From contig JAEEPV010000137.1 in the NCBI GenBank assembly GCA_016284975.1, forward strand, positions 1 to 7,853: 7,853 nucleotides of DNA, written 5' to 3'. Below, one piece after another: positions 1 through 6,390 of the stretch. The stretch is from Solobacterium sp. (GTDB lineage: Bacteria > Bacillota_I > Bacilli_A > Erysipelotrichales > Erysipelotrichaceae). The position numbers and the translations under genes are program-made. The notes beneath the pieces are model-generated. The model ran no database searches, had not been told where the DNA came from, and saw nothing but the letters and a program-made list of their open reading frames with translations. Within the stretch, counting starts at the first letter, position 1. Every line of letters starts with the position of its first letter.

Positions 1-1
1 C

Positions 2-481
2 TCAAAACAGCACTGCGACGATCCCGGCCACGATGGCCGCACCGGCGATCCAGATCAGCGTCAGGATACCTCGTTTTTTCAGTACCTGCGGCCAGGTCTG
101 AACAAAGGGGATATCCTCGGTCCCCGGAATGATCCAGAAGCGGCTGTGTCCCACCCAGAGCCGGTCGATACAAATGCCGTCGTACCAGTTCATGACCTCC
201 AGAAACAGCAGTACCTGCCAATATGCCGGCCAGAAGCGGCGGACACCGTTCCACAGACCGATGATCAGCACCAGCGCTGAGAGCATGACCAGAACGAACG
301 GAATCATGAATTGCTTTCTTTTTCGGGCGACCGTCTCACGGTCTGTCATGCCGAGCGCAAATACCTTTTCCTGTACGGGTTTGGGATAAAAATACAGTCC
401 GTTCAGCGGGTTGCCGCCCACGGCGATCTTTACCATCAGGGTAAACAGGATGCAGAAAAGGACCAGCTGCAAAACAATCAT
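2..481 (-). CDS. Small four-helix membrane protein, paralogue of the 2618-3121 gene
   Basis: A 159-residue integral membrane protein of unknown function. Hydrophobic segments lie at about residues 2-20, 59-77, 86-106 and 138-157. Between the third and fourth helices is a conserved-looking patch with D101, C104, D106 and a P-G-T-E motif (119-122). The same patch occurs in the membrane protein at 2618-3121 (D104, C107, D109, then P-E-T-E), so I call the two paralogues. I chose the ATG at 481 because the open frame upstream of it runs into the preceding gene, and GAGG lies about 10 nt before this ATG. It starts 13 nt after the stop of the ATC-hydrolase-like gene, so the two are probably co-transcribed. 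The stop codon is at 2-4, so the gene is complete, but whether the operon continues is not visible. I do not recognise a named family; function is unknown. Confidence 0.8.
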   Translation of the reverse strand: MIVLQLVLFCILFTLMVKIAVGGNPLNGLYFYPKPVQEKVFALGMTDRETVARKRKQFMIPFVLVMLSALVLIIGLWNGVRRFWPAYWQVLLFLEVMNWYDGICIDRLWVGHSRFWIIPGTEDIPFVQTWPQVLKKRGILTLIWIAGAAIVAGIVAVLF

Positions 482-494
482 TCCGCAGCTGCCT

Positions 495-1103
495 CTATAT
501 CTTCCTGATGCAGAAATCGCAGCGTTCCCCGCCTCTGCCGATGGTCGTCGTCCGCTCAAACTTCAAACCTGGCAGATCGCCGTAAACATGGTCATCCGCT
601 CCGCAGGAGATCTTTGTGAGTTCCGGGCATCCGAGTTCTGTGAAATAGCGGTTGTACGGGCAGGACACCACGTCCATCCGGTACTCGCCTTTTTTCTTCG
701 GGTAAAAAACATTTTCAAATCCGCTCTTTTCGCCGAACATCTTCCGGGTCAGCGGATCCCACACCTTTACAAACAGGCTTCGCATACCGGGTAATCGCAG
801 CAACGCCGAGAGCTTCTCTGCGGCAGCATCTGCTGTTTTGAAAGTAGCCGTTTCGATAATCCGGTAAGCTTCATCCTGGCCGATACACTCTTTCAAAGTC
901 AGATAGATGGCGGCCGCCGGAAAGATTTTGTTTTCCGTATGAAAGCGCACCCCTTCGGGAAGAGAAGCGTACTGCTCCAGCAATGATTCCAGTTTGTCCG
1001 TCGCTGTGAGCCACAGGGCTTCGCTCTGCTCCTTCGGCAGTCGGCGGGCGATCTCTGCCTTGAATCTGCCTTTCTTTTTCATGATCTTTTGCGATGATTT
1101 CAT
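495..1103 (-). CDS. ATC-hydrolase-like protein (copy 2)
   Basis: A soluble 202-residue protein resembling the L-2-amino-thiazoline-4-carboxylic acid (ATC) hydrolase family. Named members open a thiazoline ring on the way to cysteine, but most clostridial members have no proven substrate. The diagnostic part is the C-terminal half: C148-P-Y, C159-P, C167 followed by D170-D171-H172, then a G-G-E-R-C195-D-F-C198 motif close to the end. These Cys, Asp and His residues probably form the active or metal-binding site. The N-terminal 20 residues are Lys-rich. The start at 1103 is preceded by AGAGG 8 nt upstream; the open frame extends further up but overlaps the upstream hydrolase gene. The gap to that gene is 23 nt and to the downstream membrane protein 13 nt. 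A second, divergent family member lies at 1881-2621. Family assignment is good; the real reaction is unknown. Confidence 0.8.
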   Translation of the reverse strand: MKSSQKIMKKKGRFKAEIARRLPKEQSEALWLTATDKLESLLEQYASLPEGVRFHTENKIFPAAAIYLTLKECIGQDEAYRIIETATFKTADAAAEKLSALLRLPGMRSLFVKVWDPLTRKMFGEKSGFENVFYPKKKGEYRMDVVSCPYNRYFTELGCPELTKISCGADDHVYGDLPGLKFERTTTIGRGGERCDFCIRKI

Positions 1104-1126
1104 TTCCTGTTCCTCTGCATTTTTCT

Positions 1127-1894
1127 TTATACCGGCGTCTCCATGAATTCGTCGATCACCTTCAATACCGGAAGGGCATACTCTTCTCCGCCAAAGAGCC
1201 ATTGTTCATGCTGCATATTGAACTCCCTGATTTCCGGGTCACGGAAATACTTCCTGTATCGCTTCCGATATTTCTCACCCATCTTGCTGGCATAGATGAA
1301 ATGCACTTTCGTATGCTCCACATGGATATCGTCATCCAGCCATGTGAGAAGATCCGTGTAGTACTCATTTTTTACAGACTCCGGGTCGAACTTCTCAAAA
1401 CATGCCATAAACCGATCAGCGGTCTCATCGTTCATCTCAAAGAACTGTTTGAGCTTTTCCCTGGTTTTAGCCTTTTTCTTATCACTCTTCGTAAAACCTG
1501 TAAGGAGCGGCACAACCAGTTTCGACTGCAGCAATGCGCTGAACCTGCCGCTTTGATCCAGATCCGGACTGCCAAAAATGCCGTGATCCAGATGCACATT
1601 CTGCCGCTGGATCAGCTGCCCGACGAAACTGCTTCCCAGGGAGGAGCCGATCGCTCCATCGATCCTGCCGCCGTAGTTCTGCCGGATATACCGCTCGATC
1701 TTTTCCGTGACCGTGATCATATCGGGAAAGATCATACCGCTTCCGTCAAAGCCGTCGTAATTCACGCAGACCAGATGGTATTTCCCGGCAAGAGCGTCCA
1801 GCACCGCGGCAAAATTTGTCTGATAATCGCAGGCCGTGCCTGGCAGAAGGAACAGAACCTTTCCATCTGTCTTGCCCATTTCATCGAACTGCAT
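1127..1894 (-). CDS. Alpha/beta-fold hydrolase
   Basis: A 255-residue cytoplasmic alpha/beta hydrolase. The first strand and oxyanion-hole region is at residues 13-22 (V-L-F-L-L-P-G-T). The nucleophile elbow is G83-S84-S85-L86-G87, which makes S85 the likely catalytic serine. Candidate acid and base residues are D219 and H229 near the C-terminus, though these are my placement from spacing. A Lys-rich helical stretch (about 136-150) probably belongs to the cap region. There is no signal peptide. The ATG at 1894 overlaps the end of the preceding gene by 14 nt and has an AAAGGA upstream; a second ATG at 1879 lies just past that stop and is a possible alternative. It sits between the two ATC-hydrolase-like genes, so it probably handles a related substrate or product as an esterase, thioesterase or amidase. 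The exact activity cannot be inferred. Confidence 0.85.
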   Translation of the reverse strand: MQFDEMGKTDGKVLFLLPGTACDYQTNFAAVLDALAGKYHLVCVNYDGFDGSGMIFPDMITVTEKIERYIRQNYGGRIDGAIGSSLGSSFVGQLIQRQNVHLDHGIFGSPDLDQSGRFSALLQSKLVVPLLTGFTKSDKKKAKTREKLKQFFEMNDETADRFMACFEKFDPESVKNEYYTDLLTWLDDDIHVEHTKVHFIYASKMGEKYRKRYRKYFRDPEIREFNMQHEQWLFGGEEYALPVLKVIDEFMETPV

Positions 1895-2621
1895 ATTGCG
1901 ATTTTCCTTTCTTTTTCCTGCTGACGATATAGCCCTGCTCGTTCTTCACATTTTCATAGTTTCCTGCAAGCGGATTCCTGTCTCCGATGATGCAGTAATC
2001 GCAACAATCTGAGGTACCGCAGGTGCCCTCCCGGATCAGCATCGCATGCAGCTTCTGCATGGCAAGGTGGTCGCAGTTGCACATTAATGGCAGCACGTTC
2101 TCCAGATGATGCCGTTTAGCAAATTCGGCATTCGGGCATTGGGTAAAGCTGTAGCGAACAATGCCGTTCGTTCTGTCGTAGGCATAATATCCCATGCGGA
2201 AAGATGCAGGGAATTCCCTGATCGCTTTTTCTCTGAGATCATTTGCACGCTTGAAAATCTTGTTCGCCAGACGGTTATCTAATCGGCGGTTGAGATCAAA
2301 TACCTTACCCAGTACATCAAAGCCGCTCATAAAGCAGTCATAAACATCCTGCTGAACATCTTCCAGCGGCGGCTTATCCGGTACGGTTGCATACCATGCG
2401 AAGATCAGGATCGGGTCATAAATGCTTACAGTCATTTTCACGCCGCCAAGAGCAGGCTCTTCCTTCAAAAACTCTGCATATTTCAGCTGAATCTTTTCCC
2501 AGAGTCCGGTAGCTGTCGTTTCGTCATAATAGCGATGCAGCAGCTTCTGAACACACTGCTTCGCTTTTTTGGTATAGACCGCATGTCTTGAACGATCGAT
2601 CGGAAGATCCTTTTCTCTCAC
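1881..2621 (-). CDS. ATC-hydrolase-like protein (copy 1, divergent)
   Basis: A 246-residue protein related to the ATC hydrolase family and a distant paralogue of the 495-1103 product. It shares the same order of motifs: C162-P-N, then C181-N-C183-D184-H185, then C201, C206 and the C207-D-Y-C210 motif. It is longer, with an extra region around residues 68-135, a charged tail after the C-D-Y-C motif (to residue 246) and more cysteines than its paralogue. I start it at the GTG at 2621: this GTG overlaps the stop of the upstream membrane protein as GTGA and has GGAGG 6 nt before it. A GTG six codons earlier (2639) is in frame but lacks a site of this quality. The 4-nt overlap implies translational coupling with the membrane protein. 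The substrate is unknown; the family call rests on the C-terminal motifs. Confidence 0.75.
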   Translation of the reverse strand: MREKDLPIDRSRHAVYTKKAKQCVQKLLHRYYDETTATGLWEKIQLKYAEFLKEEPALGGVKMTVSIYDPILIFAWYATVPDKPPLEDVQQDVYDCFMSGFDVLGKVFDLNRRLDNRLANKIFKRANDLREKAIREFPASFRMGYYAYDRTNGIVRYSFTQCPNAEFAKRHHLENVLPLMCNCDHLAMQKLHAMLIREGTCGTSDCCDYCIIGDRNPLAGNYENVKNEQGYIVSRKKKGKSQYAVR

Positions 2622-3121
2622 AGTTGTCCTCCGATCCACATGGATACCAGCGCCATTAATGCCGCAACAAACGGAAAAACGGCGAGGCGGATCAGCTGTT
2701 CTTTCCGGTTAAAGCCGAAAGAATGATATCCGGCACAACCCTCCGTCTCGGGATAATAGTGCTGGAAGAAATGTGACTTCGTCAGCAGCAACCAGTCCAG
2801 GCAGACGATATCAAAAGCCTTCCAAAGATAAAGCATGACGGCGAACCGAAGCCAATGCTGCCAGAAAGAAAAGCCGTTCTTAACGCCGTCCCAGCCGGCA
2901 TACACGAATGCACCGACCATGACAAACAGACTGATGATCACCAGTTTCCAGCCAAGGGAACGGGCACCACGGAACCGCTCGGGGTGATCCTGCGCGACAG
3001 CCTGAATATCCTTCGGCGCGGTCGAAAAAAAGCGCCTGTCCTGAATCAGTGCGACTGCGGCATACAAAAGCAGACACACCGATAGGATAAAAACAAGCGT
3101 CAGCAATAATGTCAGTGCCAT
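2618..3121 (-). CDS. Small four-helix membrane protein, paralogue of the 2-481 gene
   Basis: A 167-residue integral membrane protein. Hydrophobic segments are at about residues 3-25, 57-78, 88-112 and 144-163, with a hydrophilic loop (28-55) after the first helix. A patch with D104, C107 and D109 followed by P-E-T-E (124-127) aligns with the equivalent patch in the terminal membrane protein of the operon, showing that the two are related. ATG 3121 starts 4 nt after the stop of the methyltransferase gene, whose last codons carry a GGAGG site 10 nt upstream. Its stop overlaps the GTG start of the ATC-hydrolase-like gene. The repeated pairing of this membrane protein type with an ATC-hydrolase-like protein suggests that the two work together, perhaps as a membrane anchor or a transporter for the enzyme. 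I do not recognise a named family. Confidence 0.8.
   Translation of the reverse strand: MALTLLLTLVFILSVCLLLYAAVALIQDRRFFSTAPKDIQAVAQDHPERFRGARSLGWKLVIISLFVMVGAFVYAGWDGVKNGFSFWQHWLRFAVMLYLWKAFDIVCLDWLLLTKSHFFQHYYPETEGCAGYHSFGFNRKEQLIRLAVFPFVAALMALVSMWIGGQL
2628..2632 (-). promoter_or_regulatory. Ribosome binding site that fixes the GTG start at 2621
   Basis: GGAGG on the minus strand, 6 nt before a GTG that overlaps the preceding stop codon (GTGA). The strength and ideal spacing of this site favour GTG 2621 over the in-frame GTG at 2639. It lies inside the end of the upstream coding region, which is typical of translational coupling. Confidence 0.75.
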
Positions 3122-3125
3122 TTCC

Positions 3126-3911
3126 TCACTTCCTCCCGATGAGCAACGCGGAACCGGAAAGATCCATCCACACTGCTTCTTTCCTTGTCATAAAAATACC
3201 GTCCGTCGTATCGATCATACTGACATCCTCGTAACCTATTTCTTTCAGCTTTTGGATAAATGCCTGCATGTCTCCGTATCTGGATTTGGAGAAGATGTCA
3301 TGGATTGCAAACGTACCGCCTTTTTTCAGCACTCGCAGGGTCTCCAGCAGATATGCCTGTCTGTCCCCGGGAATGTTGTGATAGACATAGTTGCTCATTA
3401 CCGCATCAAATTTTTCGTCCGGGAAATCAAGGTGTGTCGCGTCTCCTCTCTCAAAACGGACATTGTTTACGCCTTCAGCTTTTGCGTTGTTCTCACAAAG
3501 AGGCTTATTGAAGGAGGCATATTCCTTTCCCCAGCGGTCAATCCCAATGAAAGAGGCCGTTGGATTGCGCTTGGCACAGGCAATGGTCAGCGCACCGCTA
3601 CCGCAGCCCACATCCAGACCGACTCCGCCCTCCGGCAGTTTTATGTATTCCGCGATTCCTTCGATAATCTGGAGTGACATCTGCCGGGTCCCGTTGTAGG
3701 AAAATGCGTGATACATGAGGGTCATCCAGACAGAGGCGGCAAATCCGATGATCGTTCCTGCAAGGAATACAATAAACAGCACTGTTCTCAGCGGTCCGGA
3801 GACGATCCCCGTAAACCCGAACACGATAAACAAAATCAGAAATACTGCTGTCGCAGCAAAACCAAACAGCACCATGCCCTTCGGCATCCAGTTTTTATAG
3901 TCAGGCTTCAT
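3126..3911 (-). CDS. Membrane-anchored class I SAM-dependent methyltransferase
   Basis: A 261-residue protein with two N-terminal transmembrane helices (about 11-33 and 41-64) followed by a Rossmann-fold methyltransferase domain. The SAM-binding motif I is L99-D-V-G-C-G-S-G (to about 106). The acidic residue at the end of strand 2 is D125 (G-I-D-R), and the G-D-A motif (156-158) usually contacts the adenine. F168-D-A-V-M-S-N and L195-K-K-G-G-T are the later motifs. The catalytic domain should face the cytoplasm next to the membrane, which favours a lipid-like or membrane-embedded acceptor, but the acceptor is unknown. ATG 3911 overlaps the stop of the metallo-hydrolase as ATGA and has AAGGTG 8 nt upstream. 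The next gene starts 4 nt after its stop. The methyltransferase assignment is firm; substrate specificity is not visible. Confidence 0.9.
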   Translation of the reverse strand: MKPDYKNWMPKGMVLFGFAATAVFLILFIVFGFTGIVSGPLRTVLFIVFLAGTIIGFAASVWMTLMYHAFSYNGTRQMSLQIIEGIAEYIKLPEGGVGLDVGCGSGALTIACAKRNPTASFIGIDRWGKEYASFNKPLCENNAKAEGVNNVRFERGDATHLDFPDEKFDAVMSNYVYHNIPGDRQAYLLETLRVLKKGGTFAIHDIFSKSRYGDMQAFIQKLKEIGYEDVSMIDTTDGIFMTRKEAVWMDLSGSALLIGRK

Positions 3912-4774
3912 TCGGTCTTCACCTTTCCGAGAAGTACATGTCTTGCACTCTCCTCCGTATCATCGTCCTCAATGTAGCCGTCGTACGGTGCGGAAGGATC
4001 TGTATATTTCTTTGTAAACGGCCTGCACAGCTCCGTCCTGTGGGCAAACGCAAAATCCAGATCATCTGTCCAGCCGGTGTGTCCGGTGATGATCCTGAGC
4101 TTTTTATTCCGTGTGCGCAGCTCCTGTTCCAGCTTCTCCAGCGATCGGACCGAAAGCTTGTTGTCTTCGGCCAGCGTGGCGATAAAGCTGTAGCCGCCGT
4201 CAGCCCCAAACCAGATCGTGTCACCGGTGAAGAGATATTCATCGTCAATGAGATAAACCATGTGACCCCAGGTATGACCAGGAACCAGCAGGCATTCGAT
4301 CTTGATATCGCCGATATGAAAGATCTCACCGTCACGCAGCAAAACCTTTCTGTTCTCCATCTTTACCATCGGCAGCCTGTAGAGGCCGTGTAATACTTTT
4401 CTCCGCTTCTCACCGGTAAGATAGCGGTTTTCGATCTCGCCGATGTAAACTGTTGCGCTTTTGAAAAGCTGCTCGCTGTCCGTCTCCAGTGCGCCGACAT
4501 GATCCGTATCCTGGTGTGTGATCAGGATGTGCCGGATCGCATCCGGGTCGATATCCAGCCAGCCCATCTTTTCCTGCAGCCGGGCGTAGTTATAGCCCGC
4601 ATCAATCATGATCGTGATGCCGTTTTTCGTGTAAAAGAAGATGTTCGCGACCCACTCCCGCACACAGGCAACCCGCTCGTCGATATGCCCGGTGTTCAGT
4701 GGCTTGAAGATCGCTCTGCCGCGAAACATCAAGCTCATGGATTTCTTCTGATGATCCGAATCTTTCCTTGCCAT
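3908..4774 (-). CDS. Metallo-beta-lactamase-fold hydrolase
   Basis: A 288-residue cytoplasmic enzyme of the metallo-beta-lactamase superfamily. Metal ligands in order: H87-Q-D89-T-D91-H92, H167 (P-G-H-T-W-G-H), D185 (T-G-D-T) and H232 (G-H-T-G). The usual H-x-H-x-D-H motif appears as H-x-D-x-D-H, a variant I have seen in other members, so the protein is likely active. The region upstream of the first motif includes I56-M-I-D-A-G, as expected for the fold. The tail after H232 ends in an acidic stretch (269-275). ATG 4774 has only a weak purine-rich site (GAGACAGAGA); ATG 4738, twelve codons in, is an alternative. It follows the membrane protein gene after 58 nt and overlaps the methyltransferase start as ATGA. 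Such enzymes cleave lactones, thioesters or phosphoesters; which applies here is unknown. Confidence 0.9.
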   Translation of the reverse strand: MARKDSDHQKKSMSLMFRGRAIFKPLNTGHIDERVACVREWVANIFFYTKNGITIMIDAGYNYARLQEKMGWLDIDPDAIRHILITHQDTDHVGALETDSEQLFKSATVYIGEIENRYLTGEKRRKVLHGLYRLPMVKMENRKVLLRDGEIFHIGDIKIECLLVPGHTWGHMVYLIDDEYLFTGDTIWFGADGGYSFIATLAEDNKLSVRSLEKLEQELRTRNKKLRIITGHTGWTDDLDFAFAHRTELCRPFTKKYTDPSAPYDGYIEDDDTEESARHVLLGKVKTE

Positions 4775-4832
4775 TTCTCTGTCTCACTTTCTGCAGCAGA
4801 AGCTGCTCATATCTTCAGGCGTACAATGCATT

Positions 4833-5519
4833 TCATTTACCCGCCTTCCCTGATGCGATCAGCAGACCGGACATCATCCACAGGTTGCCGATACTGATCC
4901 AGCCGGTGGCCAGCGCATTGGTCAGGCCGTGATCTCCAAACAGCCGTATCAAAACAGCAAAAATGAAGCCGAACAGCAAGGAGAACACCCAGCACCAGCG
5001 GGGAAGCGGCGTATGTCCATGGGCAAATGCCCGAATCTGAACGATGATGGCTAGCAGAAAAAACACGAGAAAGATCACGGTCGCGGGCAGCAGAAACCAG
5101 CCAATAAAACCCAGCGTCTGCTGCATCGCTGTCGCGGGATTGTCCGCATAGAAATGCTTCAGCAGCCAAACTGCCATACAGCAGGGCACGTGGACGCCGC
5201 AGCCGCCGAAGGCCAGACAGCCGATAATCCCTGCCCGGTAAGCATGCGCATCTTTTTCGGAACAGGGCTTCATCATCCGATAGATCGCAAACCAGCACAG
5301 GCACTCAATGGGAATGCCAACGAGCCCAAGCAGTGCCGAGGCGTAGATCCTGCCATCCGACACCGACAGATATCGCGTGAACTGGGAGGGAATCTCTGTC
5401 ACAGAAGGATCGCTCACGCCCCAACCCAGAAGAATGTCTCCCGTAAGGACTATGAACGAGGCCAGGATCCCCAGTTTCAAAAGATGCTGAATGCGCGGCC
5501 AATCATATGTTTTGTTCAT
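4833..5519 (-). CDS. Six-helix membrane protein, DUF6796-like (copy 2)
   Basis: A 228-residue polytopic membrane protein. Hydrophobic segments are at about residues 14-34, 58-82, 95-121, 135-161, 174-193 and 200-223. A G-D-I-L motif sits in the first helix, and H110 with a downstream H122-F-Y marks the third helix. The preceding gene product has the same layout: a G-D-F-L motif in helix 1, a His in helix 3 and a D-H-G motif before the last helix (here G195-D-H-G). I therefore regard them as paralogues, and both resemble the uncharacterised DUF6796 family from memory of its pattern. ATG 5519 overlaps the upstream stop as ATGA and has GGAGG 7 nt before it. The two proteins are translated in tandem and could form a heterodimer. 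Function is unknown; no transporter motif was recognised. Confidence 0.8.
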   Translation of the reverse strand: MNKTYDWPRIQHLLKLGILASFIVLTGDILLGWGVSDPSVTEIPSQFTRYLSVSDGRIYASALLGLVGIPIECLCWFAIYRMMKPCSEKDAHAYRAGIIGCLAFGGCGVHVPCCMAVWLLKHFYADNPATAMQQTLGFIGWFLLPATVIFLVFFLLAIIVQIRAFAHGHTPLPRWCWVFSLLFGFIFAVLIRLFGDHGLTNALATGWISIGNLWMMSGLLIASGKAGK

Positions 5520-6259
5520 TCCAATACCTCCGCGTTTTTCAATTCTCCTGCCTTATGCATCTCACGGAGCAGGATCAGTCCCAGGATCAGAACCAGTGCG
5601 TGGCCGAAGGATTCCGTGCCGTGATCGAGCTGGTTGACAGGCCAGGGAAGGATGGCCAGCAGGTTTCCGATAACTCCCGGCATAACCATCGGATTGCACA
5701 ATGTGGCGAAGATCCGTGCAGGCGTGCTGTTGAGAGGAATGATGTTCTTCCAGACCATTACGATCATGACGATGGTCAGGCCGACGTCGCAGAGAATGTA
5801 GGCAATCAGCATCGGCGCTGCGTTGGCATAGAACACCCGATTCGCAATATCTGCCGCCACCTGCATTTCACCGTGACTTTGATAAACGAACTTGAAGATC
5901 AGTGCCACATTCATAAACATCGCGTGAACATAGGTCCAGGCAACTGTTCCTGTGACATAGGCCACGCGGAACAGCTTCACCCACTTCCGGTCGTTTTCTT
6001 CCGTAACATGGATCTTCAGAAGACCGTACATGCGGTGAAAGCCCATGTAGTACAGGAGGGTTCCGACAAAACCGCAGAGGATACTCACCACCATGCGCCA
6101 GGTCCCCATCTCCAGATAGGCAACACGCACCATGAAACCGATGCTCTCCGTCGTCTGTCCTTTGCCGGTAGCGGCAAACAGAAAGTCACCGATCACATAC
6201 AGAATGCATCCGATAATCCCGATGATTAAAAGCCGTTTTGACTTGTCTCTGACATACAT
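5516..6259 (-). CDS. Six-helix membrane protein, DUF6796-like (copy 1), first gene of the operon
   Basis: A 247-residue polytopic membrane protein with hydrophobic segments at about residues 11-29, 54-78, 99-125, 147-170, 188-207 and 214-232. It has G24-D-F-L in helix 1, H112 in helix 3 and D212-H-G before the last helix, the features shared with the next gene. I place the start at ATG 6259, which has AAAGGGGG 7 nt upstream; an in-frame ATG six codons earlier (6277) lacks any ribosome binding site. Its stop overlaps the start of the next gene (ATGA), so the two are probably made in equal amounts. It is the promoter-proximal gene and is preceded by about 308 bp carrying two palindromic operator-like sites. 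The DUF6796-like label is tentative, and the role (transport, sensing or a scaffold for the downstream enzymes) is unknown. Confidence 0.8.
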   Translation of the reverse strand: MYVRDKSKRLLIIGIIGCILYVIGDFLFAATGKGQTTESIGFMVRVAYLEMGTWRMVVSILCGFVGTLLYYMGFHRMYGLLKIHVTEENDRKWVKLFRVAYVTGTVAWTYVHAMFMNVALIFKFVYQSHGEMQVAADIANRVFYANAAPMLIAYILCDVGLTIVMIVMVWKNIIPLNSTPARIFATLCNPMVMPGVIGNLLAILPWPVNQLDHGTESFGHALVLILGLILLREMHKAGELKNAEVLE

Positions 6260-6266
6260 AATGCAT

Positions 6267-6274
6267 CCCCCTTT
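6267..6274 (-). promoter_or_regulatory. Ribosome binding site that fixes the start at 6259
   Basis: AAAGGGGG on the minus strand, ending 7 nt before ATG 6259. The in-frame ATG at 6277 lies upstream of this site and has none of its own, so 6259 is the better start. Confidence 0.7.
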
Positions 6275-6302
6275 CATTAAATGAGGCGCATAGATAATCC
6301 CG

Positions 6303-6324
6303 ACTTCTGTTAGTTCTTGCTAAC
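6303..6324 (-). promoter_or_regulatory. Operator-like palindrome, site B
   Basis: On the minus strand GTTAGCAAGAACTAAC (6324-6309) has 5-bp arms GTTAG/CTAAC around a 6-bp centre, followed by AGAAGT. It matches site A (6391-6412) at 17 of 22 positions in the same orientation. It begins one base after a candidate -10 box (GATAAT), so it would cover the transcription start. The geometry suits a dimeric repressor such as a TetR- or MarR-family protein; the regulator itself is not in the window. Confidence 0.55.
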
Positions 6325-6325
6325 C

Positions 6326-6331
6326 ATTATC
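6326..6331 (-). promoter_or_regulatory. Candidate -10 box of the proximal operon promoter
   Basis: GATAAT on the minus strand (5 of 6 to consensus), directly after the T-tract and directly before site B. The expected transcription start falls inside site B. The -35 region is poor (TACAGA at 18 bp spacing), so the promoter would be weak or need help. The resulting leader to ATG 6259 would be about 60 nt. Confidence 0.35.
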
Positions 6332-6332
6332 T

Positions 6333-6374
6333 AAAAAAAAGAAAACAGATCTGTATCGGAAAGTTGTTTTCCTT
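6333..6374 (-). terminator. Possible intrinsic terminator or attenuator
   Basis: On the minus strand AAGGAAAACA (6374-6365) can pair with TGTTTTCTTT (6347-6338), 10 bp with one G-U pair and a 17-nt loop, followed by and partly overlapping a run of eight T (6340-6333). A competing small hairpin, GGAAA with TTTCC and a 5-nt loop, uses the same left arm. The stem is AU-rich and weak. It could end transcripts from the DUF5131 gene or act as an attenuator for transcripts from the distal promoter. The call is uncertain. Confidence 0.35.
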
Positions 6375-6390
6375 GAGCGAAAAGACAAAT

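Noticed and set aside
1094..1924. Long plus-strand open frame of 276 codons
   Set aside because: It lies antisense to the alpha/beta hydrolase and parts of its two neighbours, all of which have clear motifs and ribosome binding sites. Its own product shows no recognisable domain.
4775..4832. 58-nt gap between the membrane protein and the MBL hydrolase, with a 15-codon ORF and a small AGCAG/CTGCT hairpin
   Set aside because: The ORF has no ribosome binding site and the hairpin has no T-tract. Neither supports a leader peptide or a terminator.
5507..6229. Plus-strand open frame of 240 codons
   Set aside because: It is antisense to a six-helix membrane protein. The His/Asp/Gln-rich translation is typical of the opposite strand of a hydrophobic gene.
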